64,000 nucleotides of DNA, taken from assembly GCF_001469165.1 (NCBI RefSeq), contig NZ_JABX01000022.1, positions 35,026 to 99,025 on the forward strand. The letters are read 5' to 3'. Under the pieces are notes generated by a model. The model saw only the letters and a list, made by a program, of their open reading frames with translations. It did no database searches and was not told the origin of the DNA. This DNA is from Thiohalocapsa sp. ML1 (GTDB lineage: Bacteria; Pseudomonadota; Gammaproteobacteria; Chromatiales; Chromatiaceae). Numbering within the stretch: the stretch's first letter is position 1; every line of letters starts with the position of its first letter. Below, piece after piece: positions 8,891 to 18,177 of the stretch. The position numbers were made by a program, and so were the translations under genes.

Positions 8891-10444
8891 ATGAACCCGA
8901 TCCAGCTCAGCCTATTCGTCAGCCGTCTCACCGCCGTTTGCGACGAGATGGCCGCGGTGCTTTGCCGCGCCGCGCTGTCGCCGAACATCCGCGACCGGCT
9001 CGACTTCTCCTGCGCCGTGTTCGATGCCGGCGGCGCGCTCTGCGCCCAGGCCGCGCACATCCCCGTGCACTTGGGCAGCATGGCCTACGCGATGGCGGAT
9101 CTCGTCGCGCGGTTCGACTGGGCCGATGGGGACATGGTCATCGTCAACGACCCCTTTCTCGGCGGCACGCACCTGCCGGACGTGACGCTCATCGCGCCGG
9201 TGTTTGCGGCGGGCGCGCTCGCCGGCTTCGTCGCGAACCGCGCGCACCACGCGGACATCGGCGCCAGCACGCCGGGCTCCATGCCCATCTCGGCGCGGCT
9301 GGACGAGGAGGGCGTGGTGATCCCGCCGAGCCTGATCCTCCGCCGCGGCGCGCAGGACGCCGCGCTGCTCGGGCGCATCACCGGCGCCACGCGCAACCCG
9401 AGCCACGCCCGCGGCGACTTCTTCGCGCAGATCGCCGCGAACCGCGCCGGGCGGGCGCGCGTCGCCGGGCTCGTGGCCGCGGGGGGCTTGGACGCCTTCC
9501 GAGCCGGCCTCGCGGCCATGAACGACTACGGCGAGCGCCTCGCCCGCTCGGCCATCGCGGCCATCCCGGACGGGCGCTACTGCTTCGACGACCTGCTCGA
9601 CGACGATGGCCAGGGCCACACCGACATCCCGATCCGGCTCGCGCTCAGCGTGCGCGGCGACAGCGCCCACTGCGACTTCACCGGCACCGCCGAGCAGGTG
9701 CCGGGCAACGTCAACTGCCCGCTCGCCGTGGCCGCGGCGGCGGTGTTCTATAGCTTTCGGTGCCTGATGCCGGCGGAGACGCCCGCCTGTGCCGGCGCGC
9801 TGCGCCCCATCACGCTGCACGCGCCGGCGGGCTGCCTCATCAACGCCCGCCGGCCGGCCGCGGTGGCGGCCGGCAACGTCGAGACCAGCACCCGCATCGT
9901 CGACGTCGTGCTCGGCGCCCTGGCGCAGGCCGAGAACGACACCTGGCACGGCCGCATCCCGGCCGCGAGCCACGGCAGCATGAACAACCTCGCCATCGGC
10001 GGCGTGCACGACGGCCAGCCCTGGGACTACTACGAGACCATCGGCGGCGGCATGGGCGCGGGCGCGAGGGGCGGCGGCCTCTCCGCGGTGCAGACGCACA
10101 TGACCAACACGCTGAACACGCCGATTGAGGTCATCGAATCGCGCTTCCCGCTGCGCGTCACGCGCTACGCCATCCGCCGCGGCTCCGGTGGTGCCGGCGC
10201 CCGCCCCGGCGGCGACGGGCTGATCCGGGAGCTGGAGGCCCTGGCCCCGGCGCACGCAACCCTCATCGGCGAGCGCCGCGGCCATGCGCCCTGGGGCCTC
10301 GCCGGCGGCGCGCCCGGCGCGACCGGCACGCAGCACCACAACGGCCGGCCGCTGCCCGGCAAGGTCGCGTTGGCGCTAGCACCCGGCGACCGGCTCGGCA
10401 TCGAGACGCCGGGCGGCGGCGGCTACGGCGCGAAAACCACGTAG
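8891..10444 (+). CDS. Hydantoinase B/oxoprolinase-family protein (HyuB-like)
   Basis: A 517-residue protein of the HyuB family, the subunit paired with HyuA in ATP-dependent N-methylhydantoinase and 5-oxoprolinase-type enzymes. Family blocks seen are ERRGHAPWGLAGG near the C-terminus, NDPFLGGTHLPDVTLIAPVF around residues 85-105, NRAHHADIG, and GNVETSTRIVD. The start MNPIQLSLF at 8891 fits family N-termini; the frame extends 37 residues upstream without similarity. No hyuA is adjacent in the window, which is unusual because the two are normally neighbours, so the partner and substrate are unknown. Confidence 0.88.
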   Translation: MNPIQLSLFVSRLTAVCDEMAAVLCRAALSPNIRDRLDFSCAVFDAGGALCAQAAHIPVHLGSMAYAMADLVARFDWADGDMVIVNDPFLGGTHLPDVTLIAPVFAAGALAGFVANRAHHADIGASTPGSMPISARLDEEGVVIPPSLILRRGAQDAALLGRITGATRNPSHARGDFFAQIAANRAGRARVAGLVAAGGLDAFRAGLAAMNDYGERLARSAIAAIPDGRYCFDDLLDDDGQGHTDIPIRLALSVRGDSAHCDFTGTAEQVPGNVNCPLAVAAAAVFYSFRCLMPAETPACAGALRPITLHAPAGCLINARRPAAVAAGNVETSTRIVDVVLGALAQAENDTWHGRIPAASHGSMNNLAIGGVHDGQPWDYYETIGGGMGAGARGGGLSAVQTHMTNTLNTPIEVIESRFPLRVTRYAIRRGSGGAGARPGGDGLIRELEALAPAHATLIGERRGHAPWGLAGGAPGATGTQHHNGRPLPGKVALALAPGDRLGIETPGGGGYGAKTT

Positions 10445-10539
10445 CGGCGCCGGCCTTGCCTGCCGCCGGCGTCGATCTGTGGATCTGTGCTCGGTCTCGG
10501 ACACCCGGCGGTCGTTGAACTGCGACCGCGAGCCCGAAA

Positions 10540-11301
10540 TCAAGATTCCTTGGCGCTACCCCGGCAACGGCTGGTTTCGCACGGAGTGGCCGGATAGAGC
10601 CAGAGGTGATCGAGCGCGATCGGCTCCATCGGCGTCCCCGAGAGCGTGAACGAGCGCCTATGGACGGATCGGAACACCTGCTCGCCAATACAGGTCATCG
10701 CCACTTCTTCGAGCGTTCCCGAGGATCCGTACTGCTGCCTGCTGGTTCCCTCTAGATAGGCCGACAATCCACTCGGAAGCCAGCATCGATTGCGGACATA
10801 GCCCACCATTAGGGCGCGGTCGACCGCCCAGGCGTAGTCGCCGCGGATGTATCGTGCAAGACCCGCTTCGCAATAGACAGAGCCGACGGGATGATTAGAG
10901 TCGACCGGCTTGCATTCGACGAATATCCCCGCAAAAATCGTATTGGTCGCCGGGATGCTGCCGCGCAACGGATAGAAGGTCAAATCGGGCTGCAGGTCAA
11001 GACTGCGGCCGTCGTAACTGCGCAATGCGCCATCGCGACCGCCGAAGCTGAGCTGCGAGAAGCCCGCCACGGGTTCGGGCTCCGCCGCGTGCAGCTCGCC
11101 CAGGATGACCTGAATCTGCTCGGTAATTTCGTCCTCCTTGGCCGAGCGCAGCGAGAACTTGCCCGCGGCGACATCGCGCAGCAAGACCTGCCACGCGTGA
11201 CTCAGCGCGCGCTCGACCAGCATCATCAGAAATTCGGGAATCGCACTGACCCTTTGCGGCGGTCCGGGCCTTTGCCAGCTCCCTGTCATCAGACCGCTCA
11301 T
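10540..11301 (-). CDS. Putative PD-(D/E)XK nuclease of an RM-like operon
   Basis: A 253-residue protein I do not recognise by name. It carries what reads as a PD-(D/E)XK nuclease core: Glu58 in EDEITEQ, Pro105-Asp106 in LDLQPDLTFY, then Glu129-Cys-Lys131 in IFVECKPV, with matching predicted secondary structure. It is the last gene of a three-gene operon: its ATG at 11301 overlaps the stop of the methyltransferase gene as ATGA. That coupling suggests it is the nuclease partner of the methyltransferase. It could instead be a regulatory or structural subunit, as catalytic function is inferred from the motif only. Confidence 0.6.
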   Translation of the reverse strand: MSGLMTGSWQRPGPPQRVSAIPEFLMMLVERALSHAWQVLLRDVAAGKFSLRSAKEDEITEQIQVILGELHAAEPEPVAGFSQLSFGGRDGALRSYDGRSLDLQPDLTFYPLRGSIPATNTIFAGIFVECKPVDSNHPVGSVYCEAGLARYIRGDYAWAVDRALMVGYVRNRCWLPSGLSAYLEGTSRQQYGSSGTLEEVAMTCIGEQVFRSVHRRSFTLSGTPMEPIALDHLWLYPATPCETSRCRGSAKES

Positions 11302-14294
11302 GGCTGGGCACGCTCCTCCAGCAGGGCGCCGTACTGCCAAACGAGATCCGAGGCCAAGAGCCGCGCCTGAGTCTGGGTCCAGTACCGGTAACGATCCAAC
11401 AGACCCACGACCAGGCAGGGCTCCCGATCATCGAGCACGGTGATGCGGCTGGCCGCCAGATCGTCGGCGGCCTCGATCCAGCGGGACGGCAGCCGGGGGG
11501 GAAGCGGTCGGCCATTCAGTGACACGCCGAGGAGGCGCCACGGCAATTGACTGTCGGCGGAATCGAGCAGATGGACCCGGACCCGGTGGCCGCCAGCGGC
11601 CAGGACGCTAGCCAGCTCGGTTTCCAGGCGGGCGCGGAAGACCTCCTTTTCCTGCGGCTTAGCCGGCGTAGTTGCACGGTCCCTGATCGCAGCAAAGGGA
11701 GCGTGAGTGGCCAGCGTGTCGCCAATCGTTTGCCGATCGAGCTTCGATAGACCATACACTGTAGAAATGGTGCGATCCAGCTCGGCCCAGTCCGGCTGGT
11801 TAGCCAACAGCTTGGCGGCACAAGCTTCAATGGTTTCACGCTGTGACTTCTCAAGCCTCTCCGGGGATATGAATGGAAATCCGCTGATATCGAGAACTTG
11901 AAGCACGTCTCGCTCAATGCCGAACTCTCCACTGGACATCAGGGATACGTACTCAAACACCAGGCTATGTACCAACACCAACAGATAGCGGACGAGAAAA
12001 CTGCCCTCCGGATACCCCGCGGCGGAGTAACCATAGTAAGACTCGCAGTAAGCGACATCCGAGTCGCTAACCAATGCGCGCCCACGTGTCCTGTCGGATT
12101 GGCTCCTTTTGCGGATAAGCAAGAGAGGGGCTATATATATTCGCGGATCCCGGGGTCGATGCAGGCCACGTGGCTCATATGGTTCAAGGACTTGATCCAA
12201 GACCCGAAATGGATGGGCGGAATATCTTGCCTTCAAAGTCGGCAACCGTCGCAAGAAGCTATCGTCGCCAGAACGATCGCCAACCCGGAATCCTTGACTG
12301 GAAAGCAACCCGCGCGTCTGCTCCCAGTAGTCTGCAATCGTGAGTGTCGTCTTGGCCTGGATGCGCTCCATGATGGCGACATCCAAGGCCGTTCCGCGAT
12401 ACAGGGTCTTGATGGCACTGCGCTGCCGGGTCACCAAGTCAAGGCTTACCGGTACCGCGTCGGAGGCATCGATGCGCATGCGTCCTTTGTCGTTCAGCTT
12501 GCGGTCCCATTCCGGGCTGACCAGTACGAATCGATCATCGTCGGCCGGCACCCGGTTATCGGCAAAAAGTAGGCAGAAGGGCTGATCCGTGTTTGGCCAG
12601 ACCTTGGTCTGACGCAGGGATGCACCGTTGAGGATCCCGGTGATGGCGAGCGAGCGGAATACGGCGCTGCGAGCGGCGAAACCTGCATCCGTTATCTTGA
12701 ACAACCAGCGACCAGCCAGGGCCAGCGCGATCCGTCCGTTCAGTTTTGCCCATTCCATCGCTCCCCAAACGAAGGGCAGATCCGGCACCCGGTCCGGGTT
12801 CCTGTAGCTGCGGGCGATGTCGCTAAGACCGCGCCGACCGGCGATAGCCCGGCAACGGGCAGTAAGCTGTCGGCCGATGGCGTCGTATTCGGGTTTGAGA
12901 CTGGTCCACGGCGGGTTGCCGATGACCAGATCGAAGGCACCCTGGTAGGCCTCGGACACGTGGTCTCCCAGACTGCCGGCCATGGGTACTATGATCGCGG
13001 GGCCGGTGCCCGGATCGGCCACGTCGATCAACACACGCCCTTCCAGCTTTCCGAATCGCAGCGCGTCCACCGGTGTGGGGTCCGGATCCAGATCCAGGGC
13101 CGTCAGATAAAGTGCGAGGGCCGCAAGGGTGCGGGCATGGGCGTTGGTGTCGAAGCCGACGAGTTGTTTGTCGAGGATGACACGCAGTTCATCTCGCGTG
13201 GGTCGTTGCCTGGTCTCTTGAAAGCGCATTTCGGCCAGCTTGCGGAAACAGGCGACCAGGAACACGCCCGCGCCGCAGGCCGGGTCCAGCACCCGGGCTG
13301 CTGCGCCGGCGGAGTGCTCGTACAGTGCCTCCTGAACCATGTACTCGGCGATATGGGCCGGGGTGTAATAGACGCTGGTATCGCGCCGCGCCCCCCGGTC
13401 GAGCTGCTCCATCAGCCTTTCGTAGGTCTCGCTGAGCAGGCCGATGGGCAGATGGTTGAAATCCAGCCCCCACCAGGCCAAACGCCGTTGAGACACCCCC
13501 GCGGCGACCGGCTTGTCCAGCTCCAGGATGGCCTTGAGGGGACGCACGATCCGCTCGCCGCGAATCTGGATCAGCTGGGCGAAATAGACCGGATAATCTT
13601 GGTCCGGCAGGCGCAACAGGTCGCCGTTGAAGGTGACGTCCAGCCAGCGGTTGGTCTCCGCCAGGCTAGCGGCGGTGCTGAAGCACTCGCTCAGGGACCG
13701 CGCGGAAGGCGCAATGGCACTGCGGTGGCTTTCCCGGATGATCCCGCGACCGATCAGGTAACGGAAGAAGAGCGCCCGGCCGGTCAATGCGATGATTTCA
13801 TCGGTGGAGAGGCCGTACCCCTTCAGCTCCTGGGCGGCATCCGTCATCAGCCCCAGCAGCACATCCCGCAGCAGTAGGCTGCCGGGCGGCGCCAGGTCTT
13901 CGCCTTGGGCCAGTAGAGGCAATACCGCGAGCGCATCCCCTGACTCCAGGGAGTAGGTCTTTGGCGCCGTATCGTGGTCGGGAGCGAGGTCGGTGGCGTA
14001 GATGTCCAGCCGACCGGGGCGTAGCACCCCCAGCCAGGCCGGATCGCCGCGCATAGCGAGGGTTTGACGCAACTTTCCGATGTCCACCCGATCGCGACCG
14101 GCAAGTCGGGCTTGGTCGATGACATAGAGCAGGGCGAGGGACTGCTGCTCGACCACCCCGTCAACCAGGGGTCGCTGCGCGTTGCGGATCAGGTCCGCGT
14201 ACCGCAGCACCCGTGGATCGTTTCGGGCTTGCAGATCAATGCAGTCGTGCTCCGGTGCGCCGTACACCCGAAGCCGTTCGTGAAGCGCGGTCAC
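11298..14294 (-). CDS. N6-adenine DNA methyltransferase, type IIG/Eco57I-like
   Basis: A large class I SAM-dependent DNA methylase of 998 residues. Around residue 335 is motif I, LDPACGAGVFLVAC, preceded by YYTPAHIAEYMVQEAL. Near residue 456 is motif IV, DLVIGNPPW, the NPPY-type catalytic signature of N6-adenine methylases. The N-terminal third (residues 1-300) has no obvious nuclease motif; the C-terminal 450 residues probably hold target recognition. Start: a GTG at 14294 overlaps the stop of the HTH gene as GTGA, which I prefer to a frame 26 codons longer. With the linked PD-(D/E)XK gene it forms a likely restriction-modification unit; recognition site unknown. Confidence 0.85.
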   Translation of the reverse strand: MTALHERLRVYGAPEHDCIDLQARNDPRVLRYADLIRNAQRPLVDGVVEQQSLALLYVIDQARLAGRDRVDIGKLRQTLAMRGDPAWLGVLRPGRLDIYATDLAPDHDTAPKTYSLESGDALAVLPLLAQGEDLAPPGSLLLRDVLLGLMTDAAQELKGYGLSTDEIIALTGRALFFRYLIGRGIIRESHRSAIAPSARSLSECFSTAASLAETNRWLDVTFNGDLLRLPDQDYPVYFAQLIQIRGERIVRPLKAILELDKPVAAGVSQRRLAWWGLDFNHLPIGLLSETYERLMEQLDRGARRDTSVYYTPAHIAEYMVQEALYEHSAGAAARVLDPACGAGVFLVACFRKLAEMRFQETRQRPTRDELRVILDKQLVGFDTNAHARTLAALALYLTALDLDPDPTPVDALRFGKLEGRVLIDVADPGTGPAIIVPMAGSLGDHVSEAYQGAFDLVIGNPPWTSLKPEYDAIGRQLTARCRAIAGRRGLSDIARSYRNPDRVPDLPFVWGAMEWAKLNGRIALALAGRWLFKITDAGFAARSAVFRSLAITGILNGASLRQTKVWPNTDQPFCLLFADNRVPADDDRFVLVSPEWDRKLNDKGRMRIDASDAVPVSLDLVTRQRSAIKTLYRGTALDVAIMERIQAKTTLTIADYWEQTRGLLSSQGFRVGDRSGDDSFLRRLPTLKARYSAHPFRVLDQVLEPYEPRGLHRPRDPRIYIAPLLLIRKRSQSDRTRGRALVSDSDVAYCESYYGYSAAGYPEGSFLVRYLLVLVHSLVFEYVSLMSSGEFGIERDVLQVLDISGFPFISPERLEKSQRETIEACAAKLLANQPDWAELDRTISTVYGLSKLDRQTIGDTLATHAPFAAIRDRATTPAKPQEKEVFRARLETELASVLAAGGHRVRVHLLDSADSQLPWRLLGVSLNGRPLPPRLPSRWIEAADDLAASRITVLDDREPCLVVGLLDRYRYWTQTQARLLASDLVWQYGALLEERAQP

Positions 14295-14746
14295 GGGCTT
14301 GCCCGGCCAACGCCGCCCACCAGGGGCAACTCCCGCTGGGGCGGAAGGACGCCCAGATAGCGGTCGATGCATTCCCGTTCCCGTGCTAAGTCAATGACCC
14401 AGCCGGCTTCGGTGATCGCCTGATCGGGCACGGGACGGGCGGCGCCGTCGACCAAGGGCACAAACAGCCAGTCGCCCGCGCCCGTCGCCCGCGGGGCCGA
14501 GAGATACGCGTGGATGGCCGCGGAGGCGTGTGCGAGCTGGGCGCCTCGCGCGCCGAGCTGGTCGTCCAACGTGCGCAGGACCGCAAAGGTCAGGAGGTCA
14601 GCCCGGCTGAAACGGCGTGCGCAGCGTTCCCGAGAGGGGATGCCGGAGAAGGGAGGCAGCCCCACCCAGCCGTGGACACGGGAACGGCTGACCCCGCCGA
14701 GGGCCGCGCAGACGTCTTTCACCGTAAACGAGTGCCGGGCGGACAT
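14291..14746 (-). CDS. MerR-like helix-turn-helix protein heading the RM-like operon
   Basis: A 151-residue protein whose first 65 residues look like a MerR-type winged helix-turn-helix (FTVKDVCAALGGVSRSRVHG, then ARRFSRADLLTFAVLRTLDD). The remainder is helical with no recognised effector domain. It is first of three genes overlapping by 4 bases each, so it may be the controller of the operon, or a DNA-binding specificity subunit of the methylase. Regulatory function is inferred; the fold assignment is moderately secure. Confidence 0.6.
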   Translation of the reverse strand: MSARHSFTVKDVCAALGGVSRSRVHGWVGLPPFSGIPSRERCARRFSRADLLTFAVLRTLDDQLGARGAQLAHASAAIHAYLSAPRATGAGDWLFVPLVDGAARPVPDQAITEAGWVIDLARERECIDRYLGVLPPQRELPLVGGVGRASP

Positions 14747-14785
14747 GGCTGCCTTGAAGGCGGAACAAATCTGTTTGAATCCTAG

Positions 14786-15181
14786 AACAGATGAACCGCT
14801 GGCGCCAGAACTTGCACCGCCACTAGGGGGCGGAGCGGGTGTTCCAGGAGATCCTGAGCGTCGACCCGGTCAACTCCCGCGCGCAGTTCGGCCTGGCCCA
14901 GAGCTGCCTCGGCCGCTGCGGGCTGGAGGAGTCGGCGCTGGCGGCGCTCGGCTTCTGCACCCCGCGCATCGGCGGCCTACTTGATGATCACCGTGTTGGA
15001 CCAAACGCGGAATCTCCTGGGAGCCTTCCGGCACCCCGACGCGGAGCCCGCGGGCATGCTCATCGTCACCGAGAACCGCAAGCTGATGCGCCCCGGCCTC
15101 AAGCGCCTGCTGGAGCGCCACGGTTACGAGTACCGGGGCCGCGAGCGGCGCGGGCTGGACGTTTGGCTGGCGCGGTTCTGA
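14786..15181 (+). pseudogene. Remnants of unidentified genes (TPR-like and C-terminal fragment)
   Basis: The first part encodes a TPR-like segment (VFQEILSVDPVNSRAQFGLA) interrupted by an in-frame stop just upstream. From 15036 a different frame gives GMLIVTENRKLMRPGLKRLL and ends GLDVWLARF, which looks like the C-terminus of a larger enzyme, possibly a methyltransferase-like protein. Neither piece has a credible start region. I read this as eroded DNA between the RM-like operon and the conflict island, possibly left by insertion and deletion. Confidence 0.4.
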
Positions 15182-15302
15182 GCGCGGTTGGGCGCCGAGC
15201 CAAGCTGCACGGCCGGCATCGCGTCGCATCAGCCTGCCTTCGATTCCGCGGCCCCGCTCTGCTAGCCTTGCCGTTGCCCGCAAGCAGCCTGGAGGCAGCG
15301 CC

Positions 15303-16184
15303 ATGCCCCCGATCGCCATCGCCGCTCCCCCCGTCGTTCCCGGCCCGGACCCGGAGAAGTCGGCTGCGCCCGGCGCGGCGGACGGCCGCCGGGTGTCCGA
15401 GGCCGAGTACTGGGATGACTGGTACCACGTCTCGGACATCACCTACGAATGGAACAACGGCCGCTTGGAGGAGAAGCCGGTGTCGGACCTGGAGACGCTG
15501 CTGGTCGGCAAGTGGCTCCTGCTGCTGATGGAGCACTATCTGACCGAGCAGCCCATCGCCGAGTCGATACCGTTGGAGATGGGCTTCCGCCTGCCGCTGC
15601 CCGGCGGCGCCGTCATCCGCCGGCCCGACATCGGTGTCGTGCGCCACGACAACCCGACGCCCATCGCCGGGCGCGACTGCTCCTATCGCGGTATCTACGA
15701 CCTCTGCATCGACGCGCTCACCGATTCCAAGCCCGCCTATGCCCGGCGCGACACGGTCACCAAGAAGGCCGAGTACGCCGCCGCGGGTGTCAAGGAGTAC
15801 TGGATCCTTCACGCCAGCCCGGAGCAACAGGCCTTCTATCGCCTTACGGCGGCAGGGCTCTATGTCGCTATCGAGCCGCGCGACGGCGTGATCGAGTCCC
15901 GTGTGCTGCCCGGCTTCCGCTTCCGGCTCGCCGACCTCGACCGCCGACCCAGCTTGTTCGGGCTGCGCGAGGACCCCGTTTACGCCGAGTTCGTGCTGCC
16001 GCAATGGACCCGTGACCTGAAGCAAGCCGCTGCTAGCGCCGAGCGCGCCGAGCGTGCCGAGGCCCGCGTGGCCGACGCCGAGGCCCGCGCCGTCGCCGAG
16101 GCCGCCGCCCGCCGCGAGCTGGAGGAGAGGCTTGCCCGGCTGGAAGCGTCTGCACCCGGCAGCGCCGAACCACGGGACGGCTGA
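15303..16184 (+). CDS. Uma2/DUF820-family protein with C-terminal coiled coil
   Basis: Residues about 45-215 form a Uma2 (DUF820) domain, a restriction-endonuclease-like PD-(D/E)XK fold: RRPDIGVV carries the Asp, followed by the block YDLCIDALTDSK and KAEYAAAGVKEYWILH. In this copy the usual EV(I/L)S position reads IDALTDS, so nuclease activity is uncertain. The last 50 residues are an Ala/Glu/Arg heptad region (AERAERAEARVADAEARAVA) predicted to form a coiled coil. Uma2 proteins are multicopy in purple sulfur bacteria and cyanobacteria, and their function is unknown. It is upstream of and co-directional with the trypsin/MoxR genes, 140 bases away. Confidence 0.85.
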   Translation: MPPIAIAAPPVVPGPDPEKSAAPGAADGRRVSEAEYWDDWYHVSDITYEWNNGRLEEKPVSDLETLLVGKWLLLLMEHYLTEQPIAESIPLEMGFRLPLPGGAVIRRPDIGVVRHDNPTPIAGRDCSYRGIYDLCIDALTDSKPAYARRDTVTKKAEYAAAGVKEYWILHASPEQQAFYRLTAAGLYVAIEPRDGVIESRVLPGFRFRLADLDRRPSLFGLREDPVYAEFVLPQWTRDLKQAAASAERAERAEARVADAEARAVAEAAARRELEERLARLEASAPGSAEPRDG

Positions 16185-16324
16185 GGGCGGTCCCGGCGGC
16201 GCGTTCGCGCAGCACAGCGGGAGCATCCGCGGCCGATGCAGATCGGGGGACTCCCCAGCCGCGGCGGACAAGCGCTTACAATGCCGCGACGAGCGCAGGC
16301 GCAACCCCCGAAGGACATCCCCCG

Positions 16325-16645
16325 ATGGCAACCCAGATCATCGAGCTGCAAGACGGCCTCCTCATCGAGGTCCAGGCCGACACCGCCGACGGTCCGCGGC
16401 AGATCTCCGGCGGCAGGCATCGCGTCGTCGACGGCGCCATCGACACGGCGCGGGAGCTGCTGCTGAAGGCGGTGGAGCCGGTGGCGTCGGTCTGGGGCGA
16501 GCTGAACCGCGACCTCAGCATCGAGGAGGTGGAGATCCAGCTCGGCCTCGGCTTCGAGGCCAGCGGCCGGCTCTTCATCGCCCAGGGCACCGGCAAGACC
16601 AATCTCAGCTTCACGCTCAAGGTGCGCCCGAAGGCCCAGGCCTGA
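16325..16645 (+). CDS. Trypsin-co-occurring domain protein (CU044_2847 family)
   Basis: A 106-residue single-domain protein. The layout (QIIELQDGLLIEVQ at the N-terminus, a central helix ARELLLKAVEPVASVWGELN, then SIEEVEIQLGLGFEASGRLF and a closing beta segment NLSFTLKVRP) matches small proteins of the CU044_2847 / trypsin-co-occurring type. These are regularly encoded beside trypsin-like proteases in bacterial conflict systems. It lies 55 bases before exactly such a protease gene, which supports the assignment. It is presumed to be a partner or substrate of the protease; no experiment is known to me. AAGGACATCCCCCG precedes the ATG. Confidence 0.75.
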   Translation: MATQIIELQDGLLIEVQADTADGPRQISGGRHRVVDGAIDTARELLLKAVEPVASVWGELNRDLSIEEVEIQLGLGFEASGRLFIAQGTGKTNLSFTLKVRPKAQA

Positions 16646-16700
16646 TCGCGGCGACGGGCAAACCGCACATCACGCGAGCGCGTCGCGCAGGAACCCCGCG

Positions 16701-18110
16701 ATGGACTGGCCCGGCAGCGTGTACCGGATCACGGCGGCGGACGGCGAGCCCGGCTTCGGCACCGGCTTCGTCGTGCGGCACGATGGCGACCTTGTGCTGC
16801 TCGTCACCTGCTGGCACGTGGTGCGGGACATCGGCCGGGAGCACTTGCAGATCGACGGCCTGCCTTGCGCACTCCTTTCCACCGACGGCGACGACGAGCT
16901 GGACCTCGCGCTGCTCGCCGTCCGCGGCCTGCCGGCGGCCCGCCCACTGCCGCTCGCCGCGGCCGGGGCCACCGGACGGCGCTTCGCCACCTTCGGCTAC
17001 GAGCCCACCGGCCGGCCGCTGGCGGGCGAGCTGGGCGCGCGCACCTGGCGCGACCACGCGAGCCACGCGAAGCTCCCCGCCTGGGACTTCTATCTCGATG
17101 ACCGCCGCGCGCTGGAGCGCATCCGCGAAGGCTACAGCGGCTCGCCCGTGGTGGACGCGGCGACCGGCGCGGTGGTCGCGGTCATCACCCACGGGCGCGA
17201 CGACACCGGCTTCGCCCTCGACATCGCCAACCTGCCGCGGGTGCATCCGCCGGCGCAGGCGTGGCTCGACCCGCGGCCCCCTGTTGCGTCCCCGGACGAC
17301 GACCACGACTACCAGACCCGCCTCGAATCCGCGCTCGCGAAGCTCCTCGACCACCAGTCGCAGCTTGTCGGCGTCGCGGAGCTGCTCGCCGCGCGCACCG
17401 ATCGGGTGCTGATCGGCGTCGTCGAATGCAGCGCCGAGGACTGGCCCAGCTACCTCGCCCATCACCTGCAATGCGCTCAGGCGACGGACCCTGCCGATGC
17501 CATCCTGAGCGAGGCCATCGAGCTGAACCTGCGCCGGCGCAGCGACGCCAGGGCGATCTGGAGCGCGCTGGTGGAGACCGCCAACGGCGTTAGCGCGCCG
17601 AGCGACGATGCCCGGCGCACGGCCGTCCGCGCGCTGCTCGCCGGCCCCGGGCTGCGCGTGCTCTACGCCCACGTCGACGTCCGGCTGCACGGCCGGCACC
17701 TCGCCGCGCTCATCGACGGCGCCGCCGCGGACCTGCGTGCGCTGGGCGAGCTCGGCACCGAGACTCGCGTGCTGCTGCTGATCGGCGCCGGCCGCGATCC
17801 CGAGCGCCCGCCGTTCTGGTGGCGCTGGCGCCATCGGCACGCGGTGCGGCGGCTGGACTGCTGCCACGGGCTCACCGCCATGGCGCCGCTCACCGGCGAG
17901 GACGTGGAAGGCTGGTATCAGGACTTCCCGGCGCTGCTGCGCCACTGCCTGGACCGCGACCGCATCAAGACCGAGCTGCTGGACCTGTTCGCCGCGCAGG
18001 GCGCCGTCCGCTACCAGCGCGTGCGCAAGCTGCTGCTCGGCGACGGCGTGGCCGACCCGGGCGCGCTGCGCCGCGCGCGCCTGCGCCCCTGCGATCGCAG
18101 CGCCCGGTGA
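16701..18110 (+). CDS. Trypsin-like serine protease fused to an iSTAND-like C-terminal region
   Basis: Residues 1-190 are a trypsin/HtrA-type protease with an apparently intact triad: His39 in VTCWHVVRD, Asp68 in DELDLALL and Ser146 in EGYSGSP. There is no signal peptide, so it is probably cytoplasmic. Residues about 205-445 form a second alpha/beta region (RVLIGVVECSAEDWPSYLAH, later LRVLYAHVDVRL and TRVLLLIGAG) with a STAND-like strand pattern but no Walker A. This resembles the inactive STAND modules fused to trypsins in predicted NTP-dependent conflict systems. The gene sits between a trypsin-co-occurring protein and a MoxR ATPase, the association described for those systems. Protease call is firm; the C-terminal assignment is tentative. 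Confidence 0.8.
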   Translation: MDWPGSVYRITAADGEPGFGTGFVVRHDGDLVLLVTCWHVVRDIGREHLQIDGLPCALLSTDGDDELDLALLAVRGLPAARPLPLAAAGATGRRFATFGYEPTGRPLAGELGARTWRDHASHAKLPAWDFYLDDRRALERIREGYSGSPVVDAATGAVVAVITHGRDDTGFALDIANLPRVHPPAQAWLDPRPPVASPDDDHDYQTRLESALAKLLDHQSQLVGVAELLAARTDRVLIGVVECSAEDWPSYLAHHLQCAQATDPADAILSEAIELNLRRRSDARAIWSALVETANGVSAPSDDARRTAVRALLAGPGLRVLYAHVDVRLHGRHLAALIDGAAADLRALGELGTETRVLLLIGAGRDPERPPFWWRWRHRHAVRRLDCCHGLTAMAPLTGEDVEGWYQDFPALLRHCLDRDRIKTELLDLFAAQGAVRYQRVRKLLLGDGVADPGALRRARLRPCDRSAR

Positions 18111-18177
18111 GCCCCGGTCGCAGCCGTGCAGCTAGCCCGTGACCGTCTGAACACCCCAGCCCCGAGCACCCGCCACC

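Noticed and set aside
8912..10339. 475-codon minus-strand open frame opposite hyuB
   Set aside because: Composition is Arg/Ala/Gly-rich with no family resemblance. It is a shadow of the GC-rich hyuB gene on the other strand.
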